Made by a program: the position numbers and the translations under genes
Shown: piece by piece, positions 1 to 5,670 of the stretch
Layout: the number at the start of each line of letters is the position of its first letter
Numbering within the stretch: position 1 is the stretch's first letter
The notes under the pieces: generated by a model
Seen by the model: only the letters and a program-made list of their open reading frames with translations
Database searches by the model: none
What the model was told of the DNA's origin: nothing
Source of the DNA: JBCBSZ01 sp039197885
GTDB lineage: Bacteria; Actinomycetota; Acidimicrobiia; Acidimicrobiales; Poriferisodalaceae
Assembly (NCBI GenBank): GCA_039197885.1
Contig: JBCCTY010000180.1
Span: 1-8,492 of the forward strand
Reading direction: 5' to 3'
DNA length: 8,492 nt

Positions 1-766
1 CCGAGAGCCACACCCCGTGCGCGCAGACCGGGCGGGCGGCGAGGAAGCCGACCTCGGCGAGGGTCTCGGTGGCGGGTCGCCCGTCGCGTTCGATCACGAC
101 GTCGCGCTCGGCGGTGGTCTCCTCGAGGTGGATGGTCACCGGGGCACCGGCGGCGATCGCCCTCCGTCCGATCTCGCGGACCGCCTCGACGGGCAGGTCG
201 TACAGCGAGTGCGGGCCGTAGCCGATCGTGATGAGGTCGTCGTCGGCGAAGCGGGCGCGTGTGGCGTCGAGCTGGTCGAGACGGCGGGTGGGATCGTCAC
301 CGTCGAGCAGGCCCGAGAAGATCCCGCCGCACGCCACGACCCGCTGACCGACACCGGCACCGGCCTCGGCGATGCGGTCCTCGTGCAGGTACATCTCGTA
401 GGTCGTCGTGACCCCGGCGAGGAGCATCTCGGCGACGCCGAGGCGCATGCCCCACGCGGCGTCGTCGACGGTCATCCGTCCCTCACGGGGCCACACGTGG
501 TCGCGCAGCCAGCTGTCGAGGGCAGCTCCGTCACCCACCGAGCGGACCAGGGTCATCGGCGTGTGGGCGTGTGCGTTGACGAAGCCGGGCAGCAAGAGAC
601 CACCCACGACTCGTCGCTCCCCGGTGGCGGGAGGGAGCTCGGCCTCTCGTCCGGCAGCGACGATCCTCCCCTCGGCGTCGATGTCGACCGCACCGCCGTG
701 CCAGACCGTGTCGGCGATGGACGGGACGACGACGTCGGCGACGAGCCGAACCGGTGTCACGGACAT
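1..766 (-). CDS. Amidohydrolase, SAH/MTA deaminase (TRZ/ATZ) group, 3' end outside window
   Basis: This is the N-terminal 255 residues of a metal-dependent hydrolase of the amidohydrolase superfamily. Members of this group remove an amino group or halogen from purine or triazine-like rings, for example S-adenosylhomocysteine or methylthioadenosine deaminases. Seen directly: a beta-rich N-terminal part, then GFVNAHAHTPM with the HxH metal pair at H66/H68, a GPHSLYDL segment (H186) where relatives have HAPYT, TIHLEE with metal ligand H213 and likely catalytic E216, and a further His at H250 in VCAHGVWL. The C-terminal part with the last metal-binding Asp lies beyond position 1; the family is usually 420-450 residues. 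The start is ATG at 766, with no Shine-Dalgarno site but a TAGCCT box 6 nt upstream, which suggests a leaderless message. It is divergent from the SDR gene. The substrate cannot be read from sequence; guanine deaminase or another chlorohydrolase-like enzyme is possible. Confidence 0.88.
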   Translation of the reverse strand, partial: MSVTPVRLVADVVVPSIADTVWHGGAVDIDAEGRIVAAGREAELPPATGERRVVGGLLLPGFVNAHAHTPMTLVRSVGDGAALDSWLRDHVWPREGRMTVDDAAWGMRLGVAEMLLAGVTTTYEMYLHEDRIAEAGAGVGQRVVACGGIFSGLLDGDDPTRRLDQLDATRARFADDDLITIGYGPHSLYDLPVEAVREIGRRAIAAGAPVTIHLEETTAERDVVIERDGRPATETLAEVGFLAARPVCAHGVWLS

Positions 767-772
767 GCCGTG

Positions 773-778
773 AGGCTA
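773..778 (-). promoter_or_regulatory. Candidate -10 box for leaderless amidohydrolase transcript
   Basis: The minus strand reads TAGCCT, fitting the actinobacterial TANNNT -10 pattern, followed by six bases (CACGGC) and then the ATG at 766. That spacing would put the transcription start at or next to the start codon. No Shine-Dalgarno site precedes this ATG. No convincing -35 element was found. The rest of the 62-bp divergent gap (767-828) shows no clear operator. Confidence 0.4.
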
Positions 779-814
779 GAGGCCCTCGTCGGGACCGTCG
801 TCCGACGTTCTGCC

Positions 815-821
815 AAGGTGG
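815..821 (+). promoter_or_regulatory. Ribosome binding site of the SDR gene
   Basis: AAGGTGG lies seven bases before the ATG at 829. It decides the SDR start against the in-frame upstream ATG at 754, which would add 25 residues that do not look like an SDR N-terminus and would overlap the divergent gene's start. Confidence 0.6.
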
Positions 822-828
822 GTGGCCC

Positions 829-1569
829 ATGACCGGGCTCGACCTCACCGGATCCGTCGTGATCGTGACCGGCGCGTCCGGCGGCATCGGCGCGGCGATC
901 ACCGACCGGCTCGCCGGGCTCGGTGCGTCGGTGGTCGTGCACCACCGATCGACGGCACCGACCTCGATGCCCGCCGGCGCCGCCACCGTCGAGGCCGATC
1001 TCCGCGACGACGATGCCGCCGATCGGCTCGTCGCTGCGGCGGTCGACGCCTTCGGCCGGCTCGACGGCCTCGTCCACAACGCGGCCGTGCAGACCGTGGC
1101 GCCGTTGCTCGACGTCGACGACGTGGCCTGGGACGAGATGCTCGACGTGAACGTCGGCGCTGCGCATCGGCTCACCAACGCCGTCGCCCGCCACCTCGTC
1201 GACGCCGGTCGCGGTGGGGCCGTCGTGCACATCGCCTCGATCGAGGGCCTCCAGCCGGCGCCCGGCCACGGCCACTACGCGGCGTCGAAGGCGGCGCTGG
1301 TGATGCTGGCCCGGGCGCAGGCCGCCGAGCTCGGCCGCCACGCCATCCGGGTCAACACGGTGTCGCCCGGGTTGATCGACCGCGAGGGGCTCGCCGCCGA
1401 CTGGCCCGACGGCGTCCGGCGGTGGCTCGACGCCGCGCCGCTCGGTCGCCTGGGGACCGGCGCCGACGTGGCCGATGCGTGCGCCTTCCTGCTGTCACCG
1501 ATGGCCGCCTTCGTGACCGGTGCCGACCTCGTGGTCGACGGTGGCGTGACGGCGAGGCCGACGTGGTGA
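829..1569 (+). CDS. Short-chain dehydrogenase/reductase (classical SDR)
   Basis: A 246-residue NAD(P)-dependent oxidoreductase with one Rossmann domain, the usual size for a classical SDR. Seen directly: the nucleotide-binding TGASGGIG at residues 14-21, HNAA at 83-86 in place of NNAG, N108 in DVNVG, S137 in HIASIEG, and the Y150-AAS-K154 pair, so the Asn-Ser-Tyr-Lys catalytic set is complete. The C-terminal part has the usual SPGLID and the closing VTGADLVVDGGVT strand. There is no acidic residue at the end of beta-2 (VVVHHRS), and an Arg follows, which hints at NADPH rather than NADH; this is inference. The start ATG 829 is supported by AAGGTGG. The stop overlaps the cupin start by 4 nt, so translation is probably coupled. 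FabG-like 3-oxoacyl reductase activity or sugar/alcohol oxidation are both possible; the substrate is unknown. Confidence 0.92.
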   Translation: MTGLDLTGSVVIVTGASGGIGAAITDRLAGLGASVVVHHRSTAPTSMPAGAATVEADLRDDDAADRLVAAAVDAFGRLDGLVHNAAVQTVAPLLDVDDVAWDEMLDVNVGAAHRLTNAVARHLVDAGRGGAVVHIASIEGLQPAPGHGHYAASKAALVMLARAQAAELGRHAIRVNTVSPGLIDREGLAADWPDGVRRWLDAAPLGRLGTGADVADACAFLLSPMAAFVTGADLVVDGGVTARPTW

Positions 1570-2024
1570 GCGACGACCTGAGCGCGGCCGAGATCGTCGA
1601 GCTGCTCGACCTCGCTCCGTTGCCCGCCGAGGGAGGCTGGTACCGACGGACGCACCTCGACGGGCACAGCGCAGCGATCCTCTACCTGATGACCCCGACG
1701 GCCTTCTCGGCGATGCACGTCCTCACCGTCACCGAGCTGTGGCACCACCACGGCGGCGCTCCAGCGACGATGCTGCTGCTCGGCTCGGACGGGCGCATCG
1801 AGGAGCCGGTGCTCGGCCCCGACCTCCGAGCGGGTCATCAGCCGCAGGTCGTGGTCCCTGCGGGGGTCCACCAGGGAGCGTCGACGTCGGGTCGGTGGAC
1901 GCTGGTCGGCACGACGACGTCTCCGCCCTACGACGACTCGTGCTTCTCGCTCTCGGCGGCCCCGGCGCTGGCGGCGTCGTGGCCGCGTGCGGCCACCCGG
2001 ATCCGGGAGCTGACCCGGCCGTGA
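1566..2024 (+). CDS. Cupin-fold protein, DUF985 (cupin_5) family
   Basis: A 152-residue single-domain cupin resembling the DUF985/YML079w-like family, whose biochemical role is not settled. Seen directly: N-terminal helix SAAEIVELLDLAPLPAEGGWYRRTH, a strand SAAILYLM (35-42), the signature SAMHVLTVTELWHHHGG (48-64) with H51, E58 and H60-62 as candidate metal or ligand contacts, MLLLGSDGRIEEPVLGPDLRAG (69-90), and the second cupin motif QVVVPAGVHQGA (94-105) with H102. Length is normal for the family. The start is taken as GTG 1566, whose last bases form the TGA of the SDR gene (GTGA overlap); GTG 1563 is one codon earlier and equally possible. The tight coupling to the SDR and the following hydratase suggests the three act together, perhaps on a small carbonyl or sugar compound, but the sequence does not show this. 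Confidence 0.85.
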   Translation: MSDDLSAAEIVELLDLAPLPAEGGWYRRTHLDGHSAAILYLMTPTAFSAMHVLTVTELWHHHGGAPATMLLLGSDGRIEEPVLGPDLRAGHQPQVVVPAGVHQGASTSGRWTLVGTTTSPPYDDSCFSLSAAPALAASWPRAATRIRELTRP

Positions 2025-2042
2025 GCGCGCGAAGCTGCGACG

Positions 2043-2792
2043 GTGCCCGTCCTCGTCGAGCAGCGTGACCGCATCACCCTGATCACCCTCGATCGCCTCG
2101 CCAAACGCAACGCCATCGATGCCGAGATGACCGGGGCGATCGACGGCGCGCTCAACGCCTTCGAGGACGATGCGTCGGCCAGGGCCGCGGTCCTGACCGG
2201 TGGGACGTCGGTCTTCTGCGCCGGGACCGACATCGCCGACGGGTCGGGCACGCCGACCGAGCGGGGCGGCGAGTACGGGATCATCCGGCGTCGGTCGTCG
2301 AAGCCGATCATCGCCGCCGTGGAGGGCTTCGCCCTCGGCGGTGGCTTCGAGATCGCCCTCGCGTGCGATCTGCTCGTCGCCGCCTCCGACGCCACCTTCG
2401 GTCTCCCGGAGGTGCGCCGTGGGCTCGTGGCGACGAGCGCCGGGCTCTTCCGGGCGCCCCGGGCCCTGCCGCTCAACGTGGCCCGCGAGCTGCTCCTCAC
2501 CGGCGACCCCATGACCGCGGAGCGGGCCGAGCGCCTCGGCGTGGTCAACCTGGTGACCGAGCCGGGTGGCGCCGTCGACGGCGCGATCGGCCTGGCCGAG
2601 CGGATCGTGCTCAACGCGCCGACCTCGGTCGCGGCGACCCTCGACGCGCTCGACGAGATCGTCGCCCACGAGGACGACCGCGGCTGGGCGGCGACCGGTG
2701 TGGCGCAGGAGCGGATCCTCGCCAGCGAGGACCGACGGGAGGGCATCAGCGCATTCTTCGAGCGCCGGACGCCGGACTGGCCCGGGCGCTGA
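2043..2792 (+). CDS. Enoyl-CoA hydratase/isomerase (crotonase family)
   Basis: A 249-residue crotonase-fold protein, probably adding water across a 2-enoyl-CoA double bond in fatty-acid or other acyl-CoA breakdown in the cytoplasm. Seen directly: LTLDR-type N-terminus with KRNAID (21-26), oxyanion-hole segment FCAGTDI (58-64), ALGGGFEIALACDLLVA (97-113) and FGLPEVRRGLVA (119-130). E103 and E123 match the two catalytic glutamates of rat mitochondrial enoyl-CoA hydratase (E144 and E164), so hydratase activity is plausible. The usual PGAGG loop is replaced by TSAG, so the acyl substrate may differ. Next follow ARELLLTGDPMTAERAERLGVVNLV and the C-terminal trimerisation helices. It starts at GTG 2043, 18 nt after the cupin stop, with no strong Shine-Dalgarno site; it probably shares the transcript with the two genes before it. 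It ends 13 nt from the convergent oxygenase gene. Confidence 0.92.
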   Translation: MPVLVEQRDRITLITLDRLAKRNAIDAEMTGAIDGALNAFEDDASARAAVLTGGTSVFCAGTDIADGSGTPTERGGEYGIIRRRSSKPIIAAVEGFALGGGFEIALACDLLVAASDATFGLPEVRRGLVATSAGLFRAPRALPLNVARELLLTGDPMTAERAERLGVVNLVTEPGGAVDGAIGLAERIVLNAPTSVAATLDALDEIVAHEDDRGWAATGVAQERILASEDRREGISAFFERRTPDWPGR

Positions 2793-2805
2793 GGGCGGCG
2801 CCCGA

Positions 2806-3750
2806 TCAGCCCGAGCGGCGGCGGAGCAGCTCCCGGGCGGCCGGGGGGAGGGGTTGGCGGAACCGCCCGTCGGGGATCGGCGCGCCCGCCCGCACCAGCG
2901 CGAGGTGCCACGAGGGCGACGATCCCAGTGCCCAGCGCAGGAAGCGGATCATGAGCTGCCCCACCCGCTCCGCGCCAGGTCGTTCCTCGACGCCGATGAT
3001 CTCCCGCAGCCGCTCGGGAACCGTCGCCGCGGCGGCCGCGAACATGAGTCGGTAGGGCACCAGCACCGGCCACGGCAGCGGTGGTCGGCGGAGGAAGTCG
3101 ACCGCCTCGAGTTGACCGGGCGAGCCGGCGAGGTCGGGATGGTCGCGCAGCCACGCCGAGAGCTCCTCGGCCGTCGAGGGGAGCGGCGCAGCGCCGAGCA
3201 GCTCACCGATCCCACGCTGCTCGACCACGAACCGGTCGGCGTCGTCGTCCGACAGCGGCGTCGCCCCGAAGTGCCGGTAGGCGGTGAGGAAGGAGTCGGT
3301 GAGCGAGTTGTGGACCCAGGCGGCGAGCTCCGGCGTGCTGGCGGCATAGGGCCTGCCCCGTGGCGACGCGCCCCGCACCGGGTCGTGGACCCGGCGGACC
3401 ACCGCCACCGCGGCGTCGACCTCGGCCCGGGCGCCGTAGGTCGTCTCGGTGACGTAGACCGATGTGCGCGACAGTCGACCGAGCGGATCCTCGCGATAGG
3501 TGGAGTGGTCGGCCACGCCGGCCGCCACCTCGGGGTGGGCCGTCTGCACGAGGAGCGCCCGGATCCCGCCGACGAACGCAGCGGCGTCGCCGATCACCCG
3601 CCACGACACCGAGTCGGGTCCCAGCAGGCCCGGGTCGTCGACGTGCTCGAGGGTGTGCTCGAGGGGGACGGGGCCGTGGCTGAACAACCCGGTCGTGGTG
3701 GCCACCACGCGGTCGCGGGCGGCGTCGATCACCCGGCGCAGCGCGGTCAT
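2806..3750 (-). CDS. DUF2236 / MpaB-like oxygenase family protein
   Basis: A 314-residue protein of the DUF2236 family, which includes the fungal MpaB oxygenase and the haem-containing rubber oxygenase Lcp. Seen directly: an Ala/Gly-rich stretch around GDAAAFVGGIRALLVQTAHPEVAAGVADHS (54-83), the family signature DPLGRLSRTSVYVTETTYG (88-106) with conserved-type R92 and T96, H122 in RRVHDPVRG, PYAASTPELAAWVHNSLTDSF (134-154) with H147, a candidate haem ligand by analogy, and a C-terminal part rich in hydrophobic helices (LPWPVLVPYRLMFAAAAATVP). No signal peptide is visible. The start ATG 3750 lies 19 nt downstream of the MocR stop, so both are probably on one message and this gene may be a target of the regulator. 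No Shine-Dalgarno site is evident. Haem binding and substrate are inference; many bacterial members are annotated only as hypothetical. Confidence 0.85.
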   Translation of the reverse strand: MTALRRVIDAARDRVVATTTGLFSHGPVPLEHTLEHVDDPGLLGPDSVSWRVIGDAAAFVGGIRALLVQTAHPEVAAGVADHSTYREDPLGRLSRTSVYVTETTYGARAEVDAAVAVVRRVHDPVRGASPRGRPYAASTPELAAWVHNSLTDSFLTAYRHFGATPLSDDDADRFVVEQRGIGELLGAAPLPSTAEELSAWLRDHPDLAGSPGQLEAVDFLRRPPLPWPVLVPYRLMFAAAAATVPERLREIIGVEERPGAERVGQLMIRFLRWALGSSPSWHLALVRAGAPIPDGRFRQPLPPAARELLRRRSG

Positions 3751-3769
3751 CGGCCGACGACGGTAGCCG

Positions 3770-5242
3770 TCACACGACGGCGGCCCGCTCCGCCGGCACG
3801 ACGGCTGGTGGCGCCGGTTCGCGGCGGAAGACCTCCCATGCCGTGGCCAGGCGGGCGATCGCCTCGCGCAACTCCGGCGCCGGCGCCGTGAAGGGGATGC
3901 GGACGTGCTCGTCGTCGACGGTCGACGACGAGAACTCCCGACCCGAACCGATCGCGACGCCACACCGCGCGGCGACCTGGGCGAAGGCCGACGCCGAGCC
4001 GACCGGCAGGCTGATCCACGACACCAGGCCGCCGCGGACCTCGGGGACGTCCCAGTCGGGGATCCGCCGGTCGAGCTCGGTGCGGACCAGCTCGGCGTTC
4101 GCGGCGAGCTGCGCCACTCGTTCGGATGTGATCGCCTCGAGGTCGTCGAGCACGGCCAGGGCGGCGAGCTGCGACGGGATCGGGGAGTAGAGGTCGATGT
4201 TGGCCCGCACGGAGCGCAGCTGGTTGGCGACCGCGGCATCGGTGCGGACCCAGCCGATGCGCAGGCCGGGCCATGCCGTCTTGTTGACGGAGTCGACCAG
4301 GAAGTGCGGCGCCGCCGGTTGATGCACGGCGAGCGGGGCAGGGACCCGGCCGTCGAAGGCGAGCGGAGCGGCCACGCGGTCCTCGATGACCGGGACGCCG
4401 TAGTCGGCGGCGATCTCGGCGATCCGCTCCCGCCGGGCCGGGGGCAGCCGGGTGCCGGTCGGGTTGTGGTGGTGGGGGTTGAGGCCGATGAGGGTCGGTC
4501 GGAGTCGCTCGATCGCGCCGACCAGCTCGTCGGGGACGAGGCCGTGATCGTCCATCGGGACGCCGTGCACCCGGCCACCGAGCCGCCGGACCGAATCGAC
4601 GAGGCCCGGCCAGGTGACCTCCTCGGTGAGCACCACGTCGCCCGGCCGGACCGCCAGCTCGGTCGCGAGCGTGATGGCCTGCTGGGCGCCGGCGGTCACG
4701 ACCACCTGCTCGGGCGAGGTGGCGAGGCCGTCGGCGGTGATGCGCTCGGCGATGGCGGCCCGGAGTCGGGGAAGACCGGCCGGCTCGGACTGGTCGACGG
4801 CGTCGGCGTGGCCGATCCAGTCGATGCCGCGGACGAGCTCGATCACGCGAGGCAGCGCCGTCGGCACGGCCATGAGGAGGTCGATGGCCTGCGCCGGGGG
4901 CTGGATGAGCGGTTCGCCGACGCGGGGTGTCGCCGGGTCGACCGCCGGTGGTGGGGCGGTGACCGTCGTCCCGCTGCCCTGGAGCCGGGTGACGACGTCG
5001 GCGGCCCGGAGCTCGTCGTAGGCCGTGACGACGGTTCCTCGCGAGACGTTGAGCACCGCGGCCAGCGAGCGCTCCGGGGGCAGGCGGTCACCGTCGCGCA
5101 GCGCGCCCGCTCTGACGAGCGCAGCGATGGCCGTCGCCAGCTGGCGGTACAGCGGTCCGTCGCCGTCGGACCAGCGACCCAGCCGGGCGGCCAGCTCGTC
5201 CGCGGCCACTTTGGTCGGATTGGCTCTGGAGATGGAGGCCAT
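3770..5242 (-). CDS. MocR-type regulator: GntR helix-turn-helix plus aminotransferase-like domain
   Basis: A 490-residue PLP-dependent transcription factor. Residues 31-95 form the GntR winged helix-turn-helix (LYRQLATAIAALVRAG, LPPERSLAAVLNVSRGTVVTAYDEL, LQGSGTTVT); residues 120-472 form a fold-type I aminotransferase-like domain. Seen directly: HHHNPTG (257-263), pyridine-binding D288 in VIEDRV where many relatives have EDDY, the PLP Lys K321 in VNKTAWPGLRIGW, and R328. The WPGLRIGW form recalls the YczR-type MocR branch, though no YczE membrane-protein gene is near. Such proteins sense PLP or amino compounds and bind repeated operators. The start is ATG 5242, with a TATCTT box 8 nt upstream; GTG 5209 is an alternative, because codons 1-11 include AGA, AAT and AAA, rare in these genes, and overlap candidate operator repeats. 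The DUF2236 gene follows 19 nt later. A true aminotransferase role is unlikely given the DNA-binding domain. Confidence 0.9.
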   Translation of the reverse strand: MASISRANPTKVAADELAARLGRWSDGDGPLYRQLATAIAALVRAGALRDGDRLPPERSLAAVLNVSRGTVVTAYDELRAADVVTRLQGSGTTVTAPPPAVDPATPRVGEPLIQPPAQAIDLLMAVPTALPRVIELVRGIDWIGHADAVDQSEPAGLPRLRAAIAERITADGLATSPEQVVVTAGAQQAITLATELAVRPGDVVLTEEVTWPGLVDSVRRLGGRVHGVPMDDHGLVPDELVGAIERLRPTLIGLNPHHHNPTGTRLPPARRERIAEIAADYGVPVIEDRVAAPLAFDGRVPAPLAVHQPAAPHFLVDSVNKTAWPGLRIGWVRTDAAVANQLRSVRANIDLYSPIPSQLAALAVLDDLEAITSERVAQLAANAELVRTELDRRIPDWDVPEVRGGLVSWISLPVGSASAFAQVAARCGVAIGSGREFSSSTVDDEHVRIPFTAPAPELREAIARLATAWEVFRREPAPPAVVPAERAAVV

Positions 5243-5263
5243 TGCTCTGGAAGATAGTCCAAT
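5219..5263. promoter_or_regulatory. Candidate operator: imperfect direct repeats between MocR gene and divergent gene
   Basis: Two imperfect direct repeats abut: 5219-5240 (ATTGGCTCTGGAGATGG then AGGCC) and 5241-5260 (ATTGCTCTGGAAGATAGTCC). The shared core CTCTGGA starts at 5224 and 5245, 21 bp apart or two helix turns, so both copies face the same side of the DNA. TCCAAT at 5258-5263 lies in inverted orientation to the ATTG ends and recurs at 5282-5287. The segment is less GC-rich than its surroundings. MocR regulators commonly bind repeated sites in such divergent gaps; binding here is inferred. Confidence 0.45.
5251..5256 (-). promoter_or_regulatory. Candidate -10 box for MocR gene
   Basis: The minus strand reads TATCTT (matches TATAAT at four of six and TANNNT), eight bases before ATG 5242. 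This would give a leaderless message, as is common in Actinobacteria. It lies inside the second candidate operator repeat, so regulator binding would block it: a simple autoregulation layout. No good -35 was found. If the gene really starts at GTG 5209 the box would serve a short leader. Confidence 0.35.
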
Positions 5264-5561
5264 GAGGACCGCAACGACCGATCCAATCGTCCCCGAATGG
5301 TCCACTCCGGACCAGCCGACCGCCACGGCCCGCCAGCTCGCGCTCGCGCTCGCCCGCTTCGAGGTGGCCGAGGTGGAGGCCTGGCGCGCCGAGCTGCTCG
5401 ATGCGGTGGCCGAGCTCGCCGCGGCCGCCGGGACGTCGTGGCGCTTCGGGACCGGCGATCCGACGATCGCGCTCGTCCGAGCGGCGGCGGTGCTCGCCGG
5501 GCACACCCCGGACGTGGCCGGCCCACGGACCGCGATCGTCGTGGCGGCGCTCGGCGGCTGA
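5262..5561 (+). CDS. Hypothetical 99-residue protein divergent from MocR gene
   Basis: A small protein I do not recognise. It is probably a real gene: from about codon 15 on, nearly every codon ends in G or C, as in the neighbouring genes. The product is soluble-looking and mostly helical: an N-terminal polar stretch with PEWSTPDQ, then Ala/Leu/Glu-rich helices (RQLALALARFEVAEVEAWRAELLDAVAELAAAAG, 24-57), a short TSWRFGTGDP turn, and a second Ala-rich helix (TIALVRAAAVLAG), ending AIVVAALGG. There is no signal peptide, clear membrane span or metal motif. The start ATG 5262 is only 19 bp from the MocR ATG, so its promoter must overlap the MocR 5' end and the repeat region; this makes it the best candidate target of the regulator. 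There is no Shine-Dalgarno site. It ends 109 bp before the convergent acetyltransferase gene. Confidence 0.65.
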   Translation: MRTATTDPIVPEWSTPDQPTATARQLALALARFEVAEVEAWRAELLDAVAELAAAAGTSWRFGTGDPTIALVRAAAVLAGHTPDVAGPRTAIVVAALGG

Positions 5562-5572
5562 ACCGCTGACGA

Positions 5573-5601
5573 CCGTCGGCCGGAGCCCTCGGCGCCGACG
5601 G
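5573..5601. terminator. GC-rich inverted repeat in the convergent gap, possible bidirectional terminator
   Basis: CCGTCGGC (5573-5580) pairs perfectly with GCCGACGG (5594-5601) across a 13-nt loop. It sits 12 bp after the stop of the 99-aa gene, in the only stretch (5562-5670) between two converging genes. No T-run follows on either strand, so this is not a standard intrinsic terminator, and GC-rich DNA gives such repeats by chance fairly often. Nothing else is seen in this gap. Confidence 0.3.
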
Positions 5602-5670
5602 CGCTGCGTTCGCCGGGCTCGCCCGTCGATGTCGTCTGCGGACTCCTGCAGCCGTCCTGGTGCCGTCAGC

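Noticed and set aside
17..832. Plus-strand open frame of 271 codons over the amidohydrolase gene
   Set aside because: The minus strand encodes a clear amidohydrolase with HxH and further metal-ligand motifs; the plus-strand product has no domain.
822..1565. Long N-terminal extension of the cupin frame through the SDR gene
   Set aside because: The extension is an Arg-rich out-of-frame reading of the SDR; the cupin begins at the GTGA overlap and has the usual family length from there.
1275..2669. Minus-strand open frame of 464 codons opposite the SDR, cupin and crotonase genes
   Set aside because: It lies antisense to three recognisable genes with complete motifs; the product is Arg/Gly/Asp-rich with no domain. 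Long antisense frames are expected at this GC content.
2793..2805. Terminator between the convergent crotonase and DUF2236 genes
   Set aside because: Only 13 bp lie between the stops, with no inverted repeat or T-run in it.
2566..3891. Plus-strand open frame of 441 codons across the crotonase end and the DUF2236 gene
   Set aside because: Low-complexity Arg/Pro/Gly-rich product, antisense to the DUF2236 gene and out of frame with the crotonase; a GC-rich shadow.
3751..4578. N-terminal extension of the DUF2236 frame into the MocR gene
   Set aside because: The extension is Ser/Arg/Pro-rich and out of frame with the MocR gene; the DUF2236 domain starts at ATG 3750.
3905..5257. Plus-strand open frame of 450 codons opposite the MocR gene
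   Set aside because: Antisense mirror of the aminotransferase-like domain; product rich in Asp/Gly/Arg/Val repeats typical of reverse-complement reading of high-GC genes.
5243..5506. Upstream extension of the MocR frame (88 extra codons)
   Set aside because: The extra part is Ser/Ala-rich low complexity antisense to the 99-aa gene, and MocR proteins normally begin shortly before the helix-turn-helix.
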